In this document: positions 62,523 through 64,000 of the stretch, one piece after another
Layout: the number at the start of each line of letters is the position of its first letter
Position numbering within the stretch: the stretch's first letter is position 1
From: Variovorax sp. Root473
GTDB taxonomy: Bacteria > Pseudomonadota > Gammaproteobacteria > Burkholderiales > Burkholderiaceae_C
Assembly: GCF_001426505.1 (NCBI RefSeq)
Contig: NZ_LMEV01000017.1
Span: forward strand, 587,200-651,199
Length of the DNA: 64,000 nt
Reading direction: 5' to 3'
Position numbers and translations under genes: made by a program
Notes under the pieces: generated by a model
Told to the model about the DNA's origin: nothing
Database searches by the model: none
What the model saw: only the letters and a program-made list of their open reading frames with translations

Positions 62523-63643
62523 CCCTTCCAGACGAACGGGAACTTCAGCTGCTTGAAGAAACCGTTGGGCACGTAGTCGCCCAGCACGCCGTACTTCTCG
62601 GGCCAGAGCTTGGTGCTCTTCACGGCGGTGCCGAAGAGATAGTCGAGAAAGGCGTAGTGCGCCGCGTAGTTCTTGTCGAGCGCTTCGATGTCCTGGCTGT
62701 GGTGCCAGTGGTGGAAGTTGGGCGTCACGATCAGGTAGCGCAGCGGGCCCAGGCGCACGCTCACGTTGCAGTGGTTGAACACCGCCTGGAAGCCGACCAC
62801 CACGATGTAGGCGTCGATCACGTCCTTGCTGAAGCCCAGCACGTAGATCGGTGCGAGCACCAGCGTGCGCGTGATCAGCAGCTCCAGGATGTGCTGGCGC
62901 GAGCCGGCCATCCAGTCCATGCGCTTCACGCTGTGGTGCACTGCGTGCAGGCGCCACAGCACCGGCACCTCGTGGTACGCGCGGTGCGTCCAGTACTGCA
63001 CGAGGTCGGCCACCAGGATGATCAGCAGAATGCCGGCCCAGAACGGCAGGTTGCTCACCCAGCCGCGGATGCCGTCGTTGGCGGCCCAGCCGAACAGCTT
63101 GTGCACCATCAGGTTGGTGGCCAGCAGCACGAAGCCCACGATCATGTGGTTCACCACGAAGTGATGAAAGTCGGTCTGCCACTCCTCGCGAAACACCGGC
63201 TGATCCTTGCGCAGCGCGAACAGCTTCTCGATGAAGATGAAGATCAGCGACGAGCCCAGCAGGTCGAGGATGAACCAGTCCAGTCCGATGTAGGGCGTGT
63301 GGTCGGCAAAGTCATGCACCGGCACCTTGTGCCCGCCGAGCAGCGCCGACACCACCACCAGCAGGAACGCAGCGGACGAGAGCCAGCGCGAGCGGTTGAA
63401 GATGATGTTGACCAGCGAGAGCCCGCCCGCGATGACCAGCGCGGTGAGCAAGATGACGCGCATCACGTCGACGTCGTAGCTCTTGCGCAGCTCGGGCGTC
63501 GTCAGGTACTGCGGGAAGTGGAAGGCGAGCACGCCCAGAAAGCACAGGGCGGCAAGGCTGAAGGCAATGGTGCCCGTGACCAGCCCGCGCCCGCGGCGCA
63601 GCTCGCCGTGGCTTTCGGTGAATTCGTTGAGTTTGTCGAGCAT
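62519..63643 (-). CDS. Sterol desaturase / fatty acid hydroxylase superfamily membrane protein
   Basis: Di-iron membrane oxygenase of 374 aa with several transmembrane segments. The His clusters that bind the metal pair are visible: YWTHRAYHE, LHAVHHS, NFHHWHHSQ and AAHYAFLDY. The family hydroxylates or desaturates sterols, carotenoids and fatty acyl chains. The ATG at 63643 is preceded by GAGG. It heads the overlapping operon with the lipoprotein and flavoprotein, which could supply electrons or process the product; that is inference. Confidence 0.92.
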   Translation of the reverse strand: MLDKLNEFTESHGELRRGRGLVTGTIAFSLAALCFLGVLAFHFPQYLTTPELRKSYDVDVMRVILLTALVIAGGLSLVNIIFNRSRWLSSAAFLLVVVSALLGGHKVPVHDFADHTPYIGLDWFILDLLGSSLIFIFIEKLFALRKDQPVFREEWQTDFHHFVVNHMIVGFVLLATNLMVHKLFGWAANDGIRGWVSNLPFWAGILLIILVADLVQYWTHRAYHEVPVLWRLHAVHHSVKRMDWMAGSRQHILELLITRTLVLAPIYVLGFSKDVIDAYIVVVGFQAVFNHCNVSVRLGPLRYLIVTPNFHHWHHSQDIEALDKNYAAHYAFLDYLFGTAVKSTKLWPEKYGVLGDYVPNGFFKQLKFPFVWKG

Positions 63644-63732
63644 CCCTGCCTCTTCCTTCTTGTTCGTTGGATCGGGCGGGATTTTAGGCGGCGCTCAGGC
63701 CGGCGCGACGGCCTTTCGGCCGGTGCTGGAAC

Positions 63733-64000
63733 CTAGGTGCCGAAGCGGTCTGCGCCTGCCGGCAGCGCGGCCGCGGCCAACCCTTGCAGCACGTCGCCGA
63801 CCACGATCACCGCCGGGCTGGCCAGTCCGGCATCGGCGATGCGGGTCTGCAGGCCGTGCAGCGTGGTCACGAGGTGGCGCTGATGCGGCAGGCTGGCGTG
63901 CTGCACCACAGCCACGGGCGTGTCGCCCGGCAGGCCGTGCAGCAGTTCGCGCTCGATGTGGCCGGCGCCCGCCACGCCCATGTAGATCACCAGCGTGAGG
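63733..64000 (-). CDS. cobA: Uroporphyrinogen-III C-methyltransferase, C-terminal part
   Basis: The 5' end is outside the window; 89 codons are visible. The piece reads LTLVIYMGVAGAGHIEREL, then TPVAVVQHASLPHQRHLVTT, then SPAVIVVGDVLQ, which is the SAM-binding end of SUMT/CobA/CysG-type methyltransferases making precorrin-2 for siroheme or cobalamin. The tail ends soon after VVGDVLQ, so it is the stand-alone CobA form and not the C-terminal part of a longer protein, unless the missing N-terminus adds a CysG domain. It lies 89 bp upstream of the sterol desaturase. Confidence 0.88.
   Translation of the reverse strand, partial: LTLVIYMGVAGAGHIERELLHGLPGDTPVAVVQHASLPHQRHLVTTLHGLQTRIADAGLASPAVIVVGDVLQGLAAAALPAGADRFGT

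Overview
The window reads as a chromosomal segment of a high-GC betaproteobacterium of the Comamonadaceae, most like Variovorax or a close relative. The grounds are gene content and style: five Bug-type periplasmic binding proteins, CaiB/BaiF CoA-transferase operons, many LysR regulators, an Anbu peptidase beside mutS, and suhB/trmJ/cysE and pmbA/darP neighbourhoods. The genus is an inference; no rRNA or tRNA gene lies in the window. I see no CRISPR array, insertion sequence, prophage or origin.

Left part (1-10 kb): the C-terminal end of a trimeric autotransporter adhesin; an orphan LuxR-type response regulator; the chain mutS - Anbu - alpha/beta hydrolase on the minus strand; a small putative HTH protein; corA; and a PadR/siderophore-interacting-protein pair that looks like E. 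coli YqjI/YqjH, with a palindrome just upstream. Catabolic block (9.4-25 kb): a LysR-controlled eight-gene operon (two CoA-transferases, a MaoC-fold protein, two Bug proteins, two acyl-CoA dehydrogenases, a crotonase); a MarR-controlled Bug-Bug-sulfatase operon; and a LysR/Bug pair. Together they look like uptake and CoA-dependent breakdown of organic acids and a sulfate ester whose identity cannot be read from the sequence.

Middle (25-33.5 kb): suhB - FUSC - mscS coupled by one-base start/stop overlaps, trmJ, cysE, aroG, and an accessory methionine aminopeptidase paired with a ParD-like antitoxin-family protein behind an AT-rich inverted repeat. Metal block (33.5-47 kb): cadR/cadA with a MerR-type promoter, a CPA2 antiporter, and a czcRS two-component system divergent from czcI-czcC-czcB-czcA. 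A very short possible remnant of a cation diffusion facilitator follows czcA.

Right part (47-64 kb): mog-darP divergent from pmbA; an AraC regulator and polyol dehydrogenase flanking the scar of a deleted sugar-alcohol ABC transporter; an SDR - flavin monooxygenase - BASS transporter - epimerase operon; LysR/TauE; rpsU-yqeY-NUDIX; a tightly overlapping sterol desaturase - YiiX-like lipoprotein - BaiN-like flavoprotein operon; and the end of a uroporphyrinogen-III C-methyltransferase. Three copies of an 88-89 bp intergenic repeat (7785, 39066, 60411) share a foldable core in which a stem pair has changed on both sides.
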